From Ferranicluibacter quercicola (GTDB lineage: Bacteria; Pseudomonadota; Alphaproteobacteria; Rhizobiales; Rhizobiaceae), in the NCBI RefSeq assembly GCF_021168455.1, contig NZ_JAJOZR010000010.1:154265-218264 (forward strand): a DNA stretch of 64,000 bases, in the 5' to 3' direction. This document shows, one piece after another, positions 34,837 through 44,160 of this stretch. The notes beneath the pieces were generated by a model. The model ran no database searches, was not told the DNA's origin, and saw nothing but the letters and a program-made list of their open reading frames with translations. Positions within the stretch are counted from its first letter, which is position 1, and each line of letters begins with the position of its first letter. The position numbers were made by a program, and so were the translations under genes.

Positions 34837-37557
34837 TCAGGCCTCGGTGGCTTCGAAGGCGCCGTGGCAGTGCTTGTACTTCTTGCCGGAGCCGCAGGGG
34901 CAGGCCTCGTTGCGGGAGACGCGGCCCCAGGTGGCGGGGTTGGTCGGGTCGCGGTTCTCCGGTGCGACCAGCGCGACGTTGCGGTCGTCGGCGAACTCGT
35001 CCTCGCCCGTCTGGGCGTCGATGTGGTGGCCGAACATCTCCGGCGGCTCGGGCTGCGGGGCCTGTGCCGCGTCGCGTACGAGCTCCACGCGCATCAGCTG
35101 TGCGGTGACGCCCTGACGCAGGTTGGTCAGGAGCGCCTGGAACAGTTCGAAGGCCTCGCCCTTGTATTCCTGCAGCGGATCGCGCTGGGCATAGCCGCGG
35201 AAGCCGATGACGGAGCGCAGGTGGTCGAGATTGACGATATGCTCGCGCCAGAGATGGTCGAGCGTCTGCAGCACGACCGAGCGCTCGACATAGCGCATGA
35301 TCTCCGGGCCGAAGCGTTCGGCCCGCTCGGCATTGGCCTGATCGGCGGCCGCCAGAATGCGCTCGCGGATATCGTTCTCGTCGATGCCTTCCTCGGCGGC
35401 CCATGCGGCGATGGGCAGGTCGAGGTTGAGCGTTTCGCGGACGTCGTTGTTCAAGCCCTCGACATCCCACTGTTCGGCATAGGCTTTTTCGGGAATGCGC
35501 TTGGCGACGATGTCTTCGATGACCTCATGGCGCATGTCGGCCACGGTTTCCGAGACGTCCTCGCTGTCCATCATCTCGATGCGCTGCTCGAAGATGACCT
35601 TGCGCTGGTCGTTCAGCACGTCGTCATACTTCAGGAGGTTCTTGCGCGTGTCGAAGTTGCGGGCTTCGACCTTCTTCTGGGCGCGTTCCAGCGCCTTGTT
35701 GATCCAGGGGTGGACGATCGCCTCGCCTTCCTTCAGGCCGAGCTTCTGCAGCATGCTGTCCATGCGCTCGGAGCCGAAGATGCGCATCAGGTCGTCCTGC
35801 AGCGACAGGTAGAACTTCGAACGGCCGGGGTCGCCCTGACGGCCCGAGCGGCCGCGCAGCTGGTTGTCGATACGGCGGCTTTCGTGGCGTTCGGTCGCAA
35901 GAACGTAGAGACCGCCGGCGGCAAGCGCCTTCTGCTTGAGCACCTGCACCTCGGCCTTGATGGCGGCCTCGCGCTGGTCGCGCTCCGGGCCCGGCTCGAC
36001 GTCGTGCAGTTCGGCTTCGATGCGCATGTCGAGATTGCCGCCGAGCTGGATGTCGGTCCCGCGGCCCGCCATGTTGGTTGCGATCGTCACCGCGCCGGGA
36101 ACGCCGGCCTGGGAGACGATATAGGCTTCCTGCTCGTGATAACGGGCGTTCAGCACCTGAAAGCCGGTAAAGCCCTCGCGCTTGAGCAGGGCGGCCAGAA
36201 GCTCGGACTTCTCGATCGAGGTCGTGCCGACGAGAACGGGCTGGTCGCGTTCCTTCGCCTGACGGATTTCCTCGACGATCGCCTTGAACTTCTCTTCCGT
36301 CGTCCGGTAGACCTCGTCATGGTCGTCGATCCGCTGGATCGGCAGGTTGGTGGGCACTTCCACGACTTCGAGGCCGTAGATATTGCCGAATTCCTCCGCT
36401 TCCGTCGAGGCCGTGCCGGTCATGCCGCCGAGCTTCTCGTACATGCGGAAATAGTTCTGGAAGGTGATCGAGGCGAGCGTCTGGTTCTCGGGCTGGATCG
36501 TCACCTTTTCCTTAGCTTCCAGCGCCTGATGCTGGCCTTCGGAATAGCGGCGGCCCGGCATCATGCGGCCGGTGAACTCGTCGATGATGACGATCTCGTC
36601 GCCGCGGACGATGTAGTCCTTGTCGCGCTGGAACAGCTTGTGGGCCTTCAGCGCGTTGTTGACATGGTGGACGATCGCGACGTTCTCGACGTCGTAGAGC
36701 GTCTCGCCCTTGAGCAGCCCGGCCTCGCGCAGCAGGTTTTCGAGCTTCTCGGTGCCGTCTTCGGAGAAGTTGGCCGAACGCTGCTTCTCGTCGATTTCGT
36801 AATCGGCCTCGTCCAGCATCGGAATGAAGGCGTCGATGGTCGTGTAGAGTTCGGAACGATCGTCGAGCGGGCCGGAAATGATCAGCGGCGTGCGGGCTTC
36901 ATCGACCAGGATCGAGTCCACCTCGTCGACGATGGCGAAGAAGTGGCCGCGCTGAACCATCTGTCCGCGCTCGTACTTCATGTTGTCGCGCAGATAGTCG
37001 AAGCCGAGCTCGTTGTTGGTCGCGTACGTGATGTCGCAGGCATAGGCCGCCTTGCGCTGGTCGTCGGTCAGGCCATGGACGATGACGCCGGTGGACAGGC
37101 CGAGGAAGCCGTAGATGCGGGCCATGGTGGCCGAGTCGCGGCTGGCGAGGTAATCGTTGACGGTGACCACGTGCACGCCCTTGCCGGCGAGCGCGTTGAG
37201 ATAGACTGGCAGCGTCGCGACGAGCGTCTTGCCTTCGCCGGTCTTCATTTCGGCGATGGATTTCTCATGCAGGATCATGCCGCCGATCAGCTGCACGTCG
37301 AAGGGGCGCAGGCCGAGCACGCGGCGGGCGGCCTCGCGGGCAACGGCGAAGGCCGGCACGAGCAGGTCGTCCAGCGTCTTGCCGGCGGCAAGCTGCTCCC
37401 GGAATGCGACGGTCTTGGCCGCCAGGGCTTCGTCGCTCAGCGCCTTCATTTCGGGCTCGAGCGCGGTGATGGCGGCGACGCGGGTGTTGTAGCCCTTGAC
37501 GCGGCGATCGTTGGAGGACCCGAAGAGTTTGCGGGCGAGGCCGCCGAGACTGACCAT
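34837..37557 (-). CDS. secA: Protein translocase subunit SecA
   Basis: A 906-residue ATPase motor that drives preproteins through SecYEG. Walker A MKTGEGKT at 104-111, DEVDSILVDEARTPLIISG (Walker B and PPXD region, about 208-226), motif GTTSIEKSE, GRGTDIQLGG (helicase motif), and the C-terminal zinc ligand site CPCGSGKKYKHCHG (about 885-898) are all present. Start at 37557 with GAAAGGACC about eight bases before. Complete and normal length. A promoter is proposed at 37663-37691. Confidence 0.97.
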   Translation of the reverse strand: MVSLGGLARKLFGSSNDRRVKGYNTRVAAITALEPEMKALSDEALAAKTVAFREQLAAGKTLDDLLVPAFAVAREAARRVLGLRPFDVQLIGGMILHEKSIAEMKTGEGKTLVATLPVYLNALAGKGVHVVTVNDYLASRDSATMARIYGFLGLSTGVIVHGLTDDQRKAAYACDITYATNNELGFDYLRDNMKYERGQMVQRGHFFAIVDEVDSILVDEARTPLIISGPLDDRSELYTTIDAFIPMLDEADYEIDEKQRSANFSEDGTEKLENLLREAGLLKGETLYDVENVAIVHHVNNALKAHKLFQRDKDYIVRGDEIVIIDEFTGRMMPGRRYSEGQHQALEAKEKVTIQPENQTLASITFQNYFRMYEKLGGMTGTASTEAEEFGNIYGLEVVEVPTNLPIQRIDDHDEVYRTTEEKFKAIVEEIRQAKERDQPVLVGTTSIEKSELLAALLKREGFTGFQVLNARYHEQEAYIVSQAGVPGAVTIATNMAGRGTDIQLGGNLDMRIEAELHDVEPGPERDQREAAIKAEVQVLKQKALAAGGLYVLATERHESRRIDNQLRGRSGRQGDPGRSKFYLSLQDDLMRIFGSERMDSMLQKLGLKEGEAIVHPWINKALERAQKKVEARNFDTRKNLLKYDDVLNDQRKVIFEQRIEMMDSEDVSETVADMRHEVIEDIVAKRIPEKAYAEQWDVEGLNNDVRETLNLDLPIAAWAAEEGIDENDIRERILAAADQANAERAERFGPEIMRYVERSVVLQTLDHLWREHIVNLDHLRSVIGFRGYAQRDPLQEYKGEAFELFQALLTNLRQGVTAQLMRVELVRDAAQAPQPEPPEMFGHHIDAQTGEDEFADDRNVALVAPENRDPTNPATWGRVSRNEACPCGSGKKYKHCHGAFEATEA

Positions 37558-37662
37558 TGAAGATGGTCCTTTCATGTGACGTCGGCGTTCCGCGCGTGGG
37601 TCTGAATTCCCGTCAACTGCGCCAAAACGCCCGGATCTTGTTCTGGACGCGAGGTTGCGTGA

Positions 37663-37691
37663 CAGATAAGAGGGGGGTTGAATGATGTCAA
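37663..37691 (-). promoter_or_regulatory. Candidate secA promoter
   Basis: On the minus strand a consensus TTGACA (37691-37686) is followed by a 17-base spacer and TATCTG (37668-37663), pointing at secA 105 bases away. It sits in the 270-base divergent region between secA and ppiC. No clear promoter for ppiC was found; the -35-like TTGCAA near 37730 is weak. Confidence 0.6.
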
Positions 37692-37827
37692 CGGGAGTTG
37701 CTGACCGACGTTTCGCTGAAAATGCCGGTTTTGCAAGGCTACACAACGGCCACATTCTGGTGTTTGTGAGGTCGGCAAGCCGGCCGCGAAGGGCGGATCC
37801 GGTACCCCATCGGGAAAGGTTTACGGA

Positions 37828-38721
37828 ATGTTCAAATCCAGATTGCTCGCTGCCGTGGCGCTTGGCGCCGTGATCGCGATCCATGGGCCGGTGTTTGCCC
37901 AGGATGCCGCCGATCCGGTCGTCGCCAAGGTCGGGACCGCCGAGATCCACCAGTCCGAGCTGGATCTGGCGCTCGCCTCCCTCGATCCGCAGCTGGCCCA
38001 GCTTCCCGACGAACAGAAGCGCGCCGCCGCCCTTTCGGGCCTCGTGGATGTGAAGCTGCTGGCCAAGGACGCCGCAGCCGAAGGCGTGCAGAACAGCGAA
38101 GACTTCAAGAAGCGTCTCGCCTATCTGACCGATCGCGAACTGCACAATGCCTACTTCAAGAAGCACGTCGTCGATGCCGTCACGGCCGACGAGGTCAAGG
38201 CGCGCTACGAGAAGGAAATCGGCGCGATCAAGCCGCAGGAAGAGGTGAAAGCCCGCCACATCCTCGTCAAGACCGAGGAAGAAGCCAAGGCCGTGATCAA
38301 GGAGCTCGACGCCGGCAAGGATTTCGCCACGCTCGCCAAGGAAAAGTCCACCGATCCGAACAAGGACGATGGCGGCGATCTCGGCTACTTCACCAAGGAG
38401 CGCATGGTGCCGGAATTCTCCGAAGCCGCCTTCGCGCTGGAGAAGGGCGCGTACACGAAGACCCCGGTCAAGTCGCAGTTCGGCTATCACGTGATCCTGC
38501 TCGAGGACAAGCGCCTGCAGCCGCCGCCGCCGCTCGACCAGGTCGAGCCGCAGGTCAAGCAGCTCGTCATGCGCGACAAGTATCTGGCGCTTCTGGCCGA
38601 TGCCAAGAAGGATGCCGGCGTCGAGATCAGCGATCCCGCGCTCAAGAAGGCCTATGACGAGGCCAACAAGGCCGACGAGGCCGGCGCCACCGAAGGCGAC
38701 GCTGTCGAAGGCGCGAACTGA
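37828..38721 (+). CDS. Periplasmic peptidyl-prolyl cis-trans isomerase (parvulin type)
   Basis: A 297-residue exported folding factor. Signal peptide 1-24 (cleavage after VFA), an N-terminal helical region with DPVVAKVGTAEIHQSELDLAL (SurA/PpiD-like strand-helix), then a rotamase (PpiC) domain from EVKARHILVKTEEEAK (about 139-154) through SQFGYHVILLED (about 211-222). The acidic tail (DEANKADEAGATEGDAVEGAN) is disordered. In rhizobia this gene is regularly divergent from secA, which fits handling of newly secreted proteins. A strong terminator follows at 38831. Confidence 0.92.
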   Translation: MFKSRLLAAVALGAVIAIHGPVFAQDAADPVVAKVGTAEIHQSELDLALASLDPQLAQLPDEQKRAAALSGLVDVKLLAKDAAAEGVQNSEDFKKRLAYLTDRELHNAYFKKHVVDAVTADEVKARYEKEIGAIKPQEEVKARHILVKTEEEAKAVIKELDAGKDFATLAKEKSTDPNKDDGGDLGYFTKERMVPEFSEAAFALEKGAYTKTPVKSQFGYHVILLEDKRLQPPPPLDQVEPQVKQLVMRDKYLALLADAKKDAGVEISDPALKKAYDEANKADEAGATEGDAVEGAN

Positions 38722-38830
38722 GCCGGACGCGGGTTCGAGCGGTCCGATCCTCCCGGTGAGAGGATCGGGTGCTGCTTTGCTCCCGCGCACCGGTCTGTCA
38801 CGCTGCTGTGACAACCGTCCATCATGAGTG

Positions 38831-38866
38831 AAAATCCCGAAGGCGATCCTTCGGGATTTTCGTTTG
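38831..38866 (+). terminator. Intrinsic terminator after ppiC-type gene
   Basis: AAAATCCCGAAGG (38831-38843) pairs perfectly with CCTTCGGGATTTT (38848-38860) around a 4-base loop, with T-rich sequence after it. It lies inside an upward extension of the argJ frame, which shows that argJ starts downstream. A weaker hairpin occurs just before it (about 38747-38769). Confidence 0.85.
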
Positions 38867-38925
38867 CCCCGCCGGCCTCTCCGCCGTTCAACCCTCCCGT
38901 CAGCCCTCTCCGCGAAGGTCCTTCC

Positions 38926-40167
38926 ATGTCCGGTTCCGTTTCCCCGCTTGCCCCGAAAACCTTCGCCGAGATGCCGCCGGTGCGCGGCGTGCGCATGGCG
39001 ACGGCCGAAGCCGGCATCAAGTACAAGAACCGGACGGACGTGCTGATGATGGTGTTCGACGCGCCGGCCTCCGTCGCCGGCGTGTTCACCCGCTCTCTCT
39101 GCCCGTCGGCCGCCGTCGATTTCTGCCGGCAGAACCTTTCCGGCGGCGGCGCCCGCGCGGTCGTCGTCAACTCGGGCAACGCCAATGCGTTTACCGGCGT
39201 CAAGGGCCGTGCCGCGACGGCGCTGACCGCACAATCGGCGGCCGAGGCCGTGGGCTGCTCGACGGGCGAGGTGTTCCTCGCCTCCACCGGCGTCATCGGC
39301 GAGCCGCTGGACGCCACGAAGTTCGCCGGCGTGCTCGGCGACATGAAGGACCGGGGCCGGGAAGATTTCTGGTTCGAGGCCGCCAAGGCCATCATGACCA
39401 CGGACACCTATCCCAAGGTCGCGACCCGCTCGGCCGAGATCGGCGGCGTCACGGTGACCATCAACGGCATCGCCAAGGGTGCCGGCATGATCGCGCCCGA
39501 CATGGCGACGATGCTGTCCTTCGTCGTCACCGATGCCGACATCGCGCCGCAGGCGTTGCAGGCGCTCCTGTCGGACGGTGTCGGTCCGTCGTTCAATTCG
39601 GTAACGGTGGATAGCGATACCTCGACGTCGGACACGCTGATGCTGTTTGCAACGGGGGCCGCCGCTGCCGACGGGCAGGCGCGCATCGAGGATGCCGCGG
39701 ATGCCGCCCTTGACGGGTTCCGCGCAGCGCTGAATGCCGTGCTGTTCGACCTTGCTCTGCAGGTGGTGCGGGACGGCGAGGGTGCACGCAAGATGGTGGC
39801 CGTCACGGTCGAAGGCGCCGAAAGCGACGCCGCCGCCAAGCGCATCGGCCTGTCGATCGCCAACTCGCCGCTCGTCAAGACGGCGGTGGCGGGCGAGGAT
39901 GCCAATTGGGGCCGCGTGGTCATGGCCGTCGGCAAGGCCGGCGAGAAGGCCGACCGCGACCTGCTCGCCATCTGGTTCGGCGACATCCGCGTCGCCGTCA
40001 ACGGCGAGCGCGACCCGGCCTATTCCGAAGCCGCCGCGTCCGCCGTCATGAAGGCGCAGGACATCGCCATCAAGGTCGAGATCGGGCTCGGATCCGGCAC
40101 GGCGACGGTCTATACCTGCGACCTGACCAAGGAATATATCGAGATCAATGGCGACTACCGGAGCTGA
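38926..40167 (+). CDS. argJ: Bifunctional glutamate N-acetyltransferase / ornithine acetyltransferase
   Basis: A 413-residue enzyme of the cyclic arginine pathway that moves acetyl from N-acetylornithine to glutamate and, in bifunctional members, can also use acetyl-CoA. The autocleavage site lies in KGAGMIAPDMATML: cleavage before Thr195 makes the alpha and beta chains and exposes the nucleophile. NSGNANAFTG (82-91) forms the oxyanion region. Whether it is mono- or bifunctional cannot be read off. ATG at 38926 has AAGG seven bases upstream. Followed by a GNAT gene after 21 bases and mutT. Confidence 0.94.
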   Translation: MSGSVSPLAPKTFAEMPPVRGVRMATAEAGIKYKNRTDVLMMVFDAPASVAGVFTRSLCPSAAVDFCRQNLSGGGARAVVVNSGNANAFTGVKGRAATALTAQSAAEAVGCSTGEVFLASTGVIGEPLDATKFAGVLGDMKDRGREDFWFEAAKAIMTTDTYPKVATRSAEIGGVTVTINGIAKGAGMIAPDMATMLSFVVTDADIAPQALQALLSDGVGPSFNSVTVDSDTSTSDTLMLFATGAAAADGQARIEDAADAALDGFRAALNAVLFDLALQVVRDGEGARKMVAVTVEGAESDAAAKRIGLSIANSPLVKTAVAGEDANWGRVVMAVGKAGEKADRDLLAIWFGDIRVAVNGERDPAYSEAAASAVMKAQDIAIKVEIGLGSGTATVYTCDLTKEYIEINGDYRS

Positions 40168-40188
40168 TCGCGCGATCGGGCTCCTGCG

Positions 40189-40986
40189 ATGACCCCACCG
40201 GATAGGCCGATGCTGGATGAGACCACACGATTGAGGCTGCCGCTGGTGCGGCGGCTCGAGGCGATCGGCTTTCGGGCCTGGCCGGCGGCGAGCGCACAGT
40301 ATGACGGCAGCTGGCTGGTGCGGCTGACGCCCGGACACGGCTCGCGCCGGCTGAACTCGATCAATCCGCTCGACCCGCATGACGGCAGCGACATGGCGGG
40401 CCGGCTGGAGCGGGCCGCGCGTCGGTTTCGCGACGCCGGTCTGGTGCCGACCGTGCGGCAGACGCCGCTGACACCGCCCGGCCTCGTTGCCCATCTCGAT
40501 GCGACGGGCTGGACGCGCCTGTCCGAAACCATCGTCATGACAGCGGACATCCCGCCGCATCCGGCGAGCGACGAGCTCGGCCATGTACCGTTGCGCGACG
40601 TCGCGCGCTTCGTGGACGCGCGCATGGCGATTGCCGGCGACCCGCCGGAGAGCAGGGCCGCACTGACCGCCGTGATCGAGGCGATCCGGGCGGAATGCGG
40701 GCTGTTCCTGTTCGAGGATGTGGGTGAGGGGCCGACGGCGGTCGCGCTGGCGGTGCAGGATTACGATCTTGCGGGACTGCTGCTCGTTGCCGTCCGGCCC
40801 GAGCGTCGCGGCGAGGGCATCGGGCGCGATATCGTCGGTGCCAGCCTGCGCTGGGCGCGGCTGAAAGGCGCGCGCAAGGCGTGGCTTGCCGTCGAGGCCG
40901 AAAACGTGCCGGCGCTGGCGCTCTATCGCGGGCTCGGCTTCACCGAGGCCTACCGTTATCTCTATCGAACGCCTGCGGGAGAATGA
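40189..40986 (+). CDS. GNAT-family N-acetyltransferase
   Basis: A 265-residue acetyltransferase. The C-terminal GNAT domain is clear: AGLLLVAVRPERRGEGIGRDIVGASLRWAR (about 200-229) has the acetyl-CoA loop RRGEGIG (Q/R-x-x-G-x-G/A type), and VEAENVPALALYRGLGFTEAYRYLYR is the final conserved segment. Residues 1-130 are a less conserved, possibly degenerate GNAT lobe. Substrate unknown. It lies between argJ and mutT, and its stop overlaps an ATG just before mutT, so the three genes form one transcript. Confidence 0.87.
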   Translation: MTPPDRPMLDETTRLRLPLVRRLEAIGFRAWPAASAQYDGSWLVRLTPGHGSRRLNSINPLDPHDGSDMAGRLERAARRFRDAGLVPTVRQTPLTPPGLVAHLDATGWTRLSETIVMTADIPPHPASDELGHVPLRDVARFVDARMAIAGDPPESRAALTAVIEAIRAECGLFLFEDVGEGPTAVALAVQDYDLAGLLLVAVRPERRGEGIGRDIVGASLRWARLKGARKAWLAVEAENVPALALYRGLGFTEAYRYLYRTPAGE

Positions 40987-40988
40987 CC

Positions 40989-41405
40989 ATGGATTCCACC
41001 CAGCCCCGCCGTCTGCTGCTCGTTGCCGCCTGCGCCCTCATCGACGGCGACGGCCGCATCCTGCTCGCGCAGCGGCCGGAGGGCAAGTCCATGGCGGGTC
41101 TCTGGGAGTTTCCCGGCGGCAAGGTCGAGACGGGCGAGACGCCCGAGGAGACGCTGATCCGGGAGCTGGAGGAGGAGCTCGGCATCCGCACCAAGGTCGC
41201 CTGCCTGGCACCTCTGACGTTTGCCAGCCATGCCTATGCGGATTTTCACCTGCTGATGCCGCTTTACGTCTGCCGCCGTTACGAGGGCGTGCCGCAGGGG
41301 CGGGAGGGGCAGGCGCTGAAATGGGTGCGGGCGAAGGCGCTGCGCGACTATCCGATGCCGCCGGCCGACGAACCGCTCATTCCCTATCTCATGGATCTTC
41401 TGTAG
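40989..41405 (+). CDS. mutT: 8-oxo-dGTP diphosphatase, MutT-type Nudix hydrolase
   Basis: A 138-residue enzyme that removes oxidised dGTP from the nucleotide pool. The Nudix box fits the consensus exactly (GKVETGETPEETLIRELEEE then LGI). The leading EFPGGK and the length of a bacterial MutT support the assignment. ATG at 40989 is chosen over the overlapping ATG at 40983 because GGGAG ends about seven bases before it. Confidence 0.9.
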   Translation: MDSTQPRRLLLVAACALIDGDGRILLAQRPEGKSMAGLWEFPGGKVETGETPEETLIRELEEELGIRTKVACLAPLTFASHAYADFHLLMPLYVCRRYEGVPQGREGQALKWVRAKALRDYPMPPADEPLIPYLMDLL

Positions 41406-41652
41406 CCGCCTGCCGTCCCCGAGGCCGTCCGCCCTATCCGCAAAACCTTTCCAATGTCTGCCTAAATGCGGAGAAGGAAAGGCATTTTCGGGGCAGTCCC
41501 GCCTGTGCGTTAATGGAACGTTTATCTCCAACCGGCACAATGGCCAGCACGTGATGCCGAGTCGCGCCCTCCCTCTGGAGGTCGGGACCGGCGCGCGGCG
41601 ATCGAGGATGGAACGGAGCATTCCGCCGCGTCGGAAAGGCAAGAGGCAGGCC

Positions 41653-41973
41653 ATGGTGGACGATGATTTCTGGAGAACGGTTCAGGACAAGGACCTGACG
41701 AAGGGCGAGTACCGGCGGACAGGCGTGCTCAATCTTGCGCTGCTGTTTGGGACCGCGGTGATCGCGCTGACGCTGATCCTCACCCCGATGATGGCCAGCA
41801 AGAACACCACCAAGGTTCTCGCCAACGCGCCGATCGACTACGACACCATCTCGACCGGCTCCATTCCCGACGACAAGGCGACCAAGCGCTACACCGTGCG
41901 CCGCAGCGTCCTGCAGGAAATGCCGGGCGCCGTCTGCATCGTCAATGGCGATGGCGGCAAGAGCGGATGCTGA
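41653..41973 (+). CDS. Single-pass membrane protein of unknown function next to Flp pilin
   Basis: A 106-residue protein: an acidic N-terminus (MVDDDFWRTVQDKDLTKGEYRR), one helix (about 24-47, GVLNLALLFGTAVIALTLILTPMM), then an extracytoplasmic tail of about 58 residues with TISTGSIPDDKATKRYTVRRSVL and two cysteines near the end (PGAVCIVNG, GKSGC). It looks like a conserved rhizobial hypothetical membrane protein; I do not know its role. It ends 28 bases before the Flp pilin and both read the same way, so a link to pilus function is possible but unproven. The 247 bases upstream contain no other gene. Confidence 0.72.
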   Translation: MVDDDFWRTVQDKDLTKGEYRRTGVLNLALLFGTAVIALTLILTPMMASKNTTKVLANAPIDYDTISTGSIPDDKATKRYTVRRSVLQEMPGAVCIVNGDGGKSGC

Positions 41974-42001
41974 GGAAAACGGTCTGGAGCGTGCGCCTGT
42001 G

Positions 42002-42169
42002 ATGTCTCTGTTTCAGCGATTCTTCTCCGACCGCAGCGGTGCGACCGCGATCGAATACGGTCTGATCGGCGGCATTATCGCCGTCGCCATCATCGCCGGT
42101 TTCGGCGCGATGACGCAGCAGCTGACGAATGTCTTCAACGCCGCCAAGGATGCCCTCGCGAAACCGTGA
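42002..42169 (+). CDS. Flp/Fap-type pilin
   Basis: A 55-residue prepilin of tight-adherence (Tad) pili. The Flp motif is intact: prepeptidase cleavage after Gly13, mature start ATAIEYGLIGGIIAVAII with Glu at mature position 5 and Tyr at 6 (Glu18, Tyr19). The helix runs about 15-35, and the tail is polar. No cpa/tad assembly genes, prepilin peptidase or second pilin occur in the window, so assembly must depend on genes elsewhere. Ends two bases before the stop of the convergent methyltransferase. Confidence 0.92.
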   Translation: MSLFQRFFSDRSGATAIEYGLIGGIIAVAIIAGFGAMTQQLTNVFNAAKDALAKP

Positions 42170-42171
42170 GG

Positions 42172-43077
42172 CTATCGACGTCCGTCGTTGCCCTTTGCGT
42201 TGCCGCCGGATGTCCCCTCCACCTTCAAGGCATCCGCCAGCCGCATCTTTGCGGAGCCCGGCGCCAGGGGCTTCTGCTGGCTTTCATGCGGTGCCCAGCC
42301 GGAGAGATAGATGACCGAGAACGTCGCACGGATGCGGCCGTCCGGATCCGAGAATCGCTCGGCGTAAAGCTCCGCAGCGCGCAGGAAGACGGCGCGGGAG
42401 AGTGGCTTGCGGCTGCGGGCGACCAGCGTGTTGGTCATGCCCATGGCCCGCAGATCCTTCATCAGCGCAAACAGCGAGGCATAGCGGACGGTATAGGTTT
42501 CCGTATCCGTTACGGGCAGGGCAAAGCCCGCGCGCTGCAGCAGCGCGCCGATGTCGCGGACGTCGGCGAAGGGAATGACGCGCGGGCTGGCACCGCCGGT
42601 GATTTCGCTCTCGGCCGCCAGCAACACCTCCCGCAGTTCCTGCAGCGTGCCGTTGCCGGGTATGGCCGCGAGGAACAGGCCGTCCGGCGCCAGTGCCCGC
42701 CGGACCTGGATGAACACGCCGGGCGTGTCGTTCGTCAGGTGGAGCGAGAGCGGGGACACGACCAGATTGGCACTGGCCGGCGCCACCGGCACGGTTTCCA
42801 GAGGCGCGACGAGAACGTCGTCCGATCCGCCGAACGCGCTGTCCGTCTCGATGCGTGTGAGCCTGCCGATCTTACCGGTCGCCAGCAGCGCGCGGGCGGC
42901 GATGCCCGTGTAGCCGTGAAGCTCGACCGCCGTGTCGAAACGGCGCTCCACCACCGCGAGCCTTTCGGCGAGATCCTCCGCCACGATGTCGAGCAGGAAT
43001 TGCGCCTTCTGATCGCCGGCCTTCAATGCCCGCAGGCGCCGGGCTTCCACAAGAGGCTGGTCAAATACGATATCCAC
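42172..43077 (-). CDS. SAM-dependent methyltransferase-like protein (NDUFAF5/BioC-like)
   Basis: A 301-residue class I methyltransferase-fold protein. The front is MDIVFDQPLVEARRLRA (FDRALLRRRR-like in relatives), followed by FDTAVELHGYTGIAARALL in place of a standard glycine-rich loop, LVVSPLSLHLTNDTPGVFIQVRRALAPDG (about 102-130) and FSDPDGRIRATFSVIYLSGWAPH near the end. That order matches the NDUFAF5-type group, which hydroxylates or assembles complex I in mitochondria; the weakened SAM loop leaves activity uncertain. GTG at 43077 with AGGAG six bases upstream. Divergent from comF. Confidence 0.82.
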   Translation of the reverse strand: MDIVFDQPLVEARRLRALKAGDQKAQFLLDIVAEDLAERLAVVERRFDTAVELHGYTGIAARALLATGKIGRLTRIETDSAFGGSDDVLVAPLETVPVAPASANLVVSPLSLHLTNDTPGVFIQVRRALAPDGLFLAAIPGNGTLQELREVLLAAESEITGGASPRVIPFADVRDIGALLQRAGFALPVTDTETYTVRYASLFALMKDLRAMGMTNTLVARSRKPLSRAVFLRAAELYAERFSDPDGRIRATFSVIYLSGWAPHESQQKPLAPGSAKMRLADALKVEGTSGGNAKGNDGRR

Positions 43078-43180
43078 GATAGTCTCCTAACTCTCGGCCA
43101 CTATCATCGCCGGCGCGTGGCTGCGCAAGAGTGGGCGCCATCTTCTAACGGTCGAGAGGGCGGAAGGACGCATCGGAGCT

Positions 43181-44047
43181 ATGGATGGTGAGTGGCAGCC
43201 TGTCGAGACGACGCACCGGATGGGCGCCGAGCGTCGGGTGCCGGCGGGCATCGATGTCGATGCGGTCGATCCGGTGCCGGGCCGCGGCCGGGCTCTTCGC
43301 GCCTCCCTTGCCGCACGGCTTCTCGCGGCGGCTCGTGGCGCGGCCGATCTCCTCTATCCGCCGGTCTGTCGTGGCTGCGGCCGCTTCGTCCAGCGGCATG
43401 CCGCCGTGTGCCCTGCCTGCTGGGGAAGCCTCCGGCTGATCGAGCGTCCGTTCTGCGAGGTGCTTGGCGTGCCCTTCTCTCACGATCTCGGGCGCGGCAT
43501 TCTTTCGGCGGACGCCATTGCCAATCCGCCGCCGTTCACGCGTCTGCGCTCGGTCGCGATCCATACGGGTATCGCGCGCGATCTCGTGCATGCGCTGAAA
43601 TATACCGACCGCACCGACCTTGCGCCGATGATGGCCGCCTGGATGCTGCGGGCCGGCGAAGGGGTGGTCGAGGCGGCGGATGCGATCGTTCCGGTGCCGC
43701 TGCACAAGTACCGGCTCTGGTCGCGGCGGTTCAACCAGTCGGCCGAACTGGCGCGGGCGCTCGCCCGTCTCTCCGGCCGGCCGATGCTGGCAACCGCGCT
43801 GGTGCGCCAGCGGCGCACGGCGCGGCAGGTGGGGCTGGGCGCGACGCAGCGGCAGGACAATGTGCGCGGTGCCTTCACGGTGACGGAGGCCGGCCGCTCG
43901 CTCGTCTTCGGCCGGCACATCGTGCTCGTCGACGACGTCTATACCACGGGCGCCACGGTTGCCGCGGCGACGCGGGCGCTGAAGCGGGCCGGCGCGCGCG
44001 AGGTGACGGTTTTGACCTTTGCAAGAGCCGTGACCGTGCTTATATGA
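43181..44047 (+). CDS. comF: ComF-family phosphoribosyltransferase-like protein
   Basis: A 288-residue cytosolic protein. A zinc ribbon with Cys63, Cys66, Cys77 and Cys80 (CRGCGRFV, CPACW) precedes a type I PRTase domain whose PRPP motif is VLVDDVYTTGAT (about 248-259); VPVPLHKYRLWSRRFNQSAELAR (about 171-193) is the other ComF mark. In naturally competent bacteria ComF helps DNA uptake, but outside those species the role is unclear. The first 40 residues are a variable extension. It is 114 bases before grxC. Confidence 0.9.
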   Translation: MDGEWQPVETTHRMGAERRVPAGIDVDAVDPVPGRGRALRASLAARLLAAARGAADLLYPPVCRGCGRFVQRHAAVCPACWGSLRLIERPFCEVLGVPFSHDLGRGILSADAIANPPPFTRLRSVAIHTGIARDLVHALKYTDRTDLAPMMAAWMLRAGEGVVEAADAIVPVPLHKYRLWSRRFNQSAELARALARLSGRPMLATALVRQRRTARQVGLGATQRQDNVRGAFTVTEAGRSLVFGRHIVLVDDVYTTGATVAAATRALKRAGAREVTVLTFARAVTVLI

Positions 44048-44160
44048 CCGGAGGACGACAGGCGGCAGGGCCATGACGGTTTCCTGCCGGACGTGTCGGA
44101 CTTAGCAGCGCACCGGCGCCGTGCCGATGCGGAAACACGCTCCGAAAACAGGTGTCGTAC

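Noticed and set aside
34864..37560. 898-codon open frame antisense to secA
   Set aside because: Shadow of secA, which has all its motifs on the other strand.
37558..40584. Upstream extension of the secA frame (to 40584)
   Set aside because: The frame stays open through ppiC and argJ, but those are real genes on the other strand; SecA starts at 37557 with a ribosome site.
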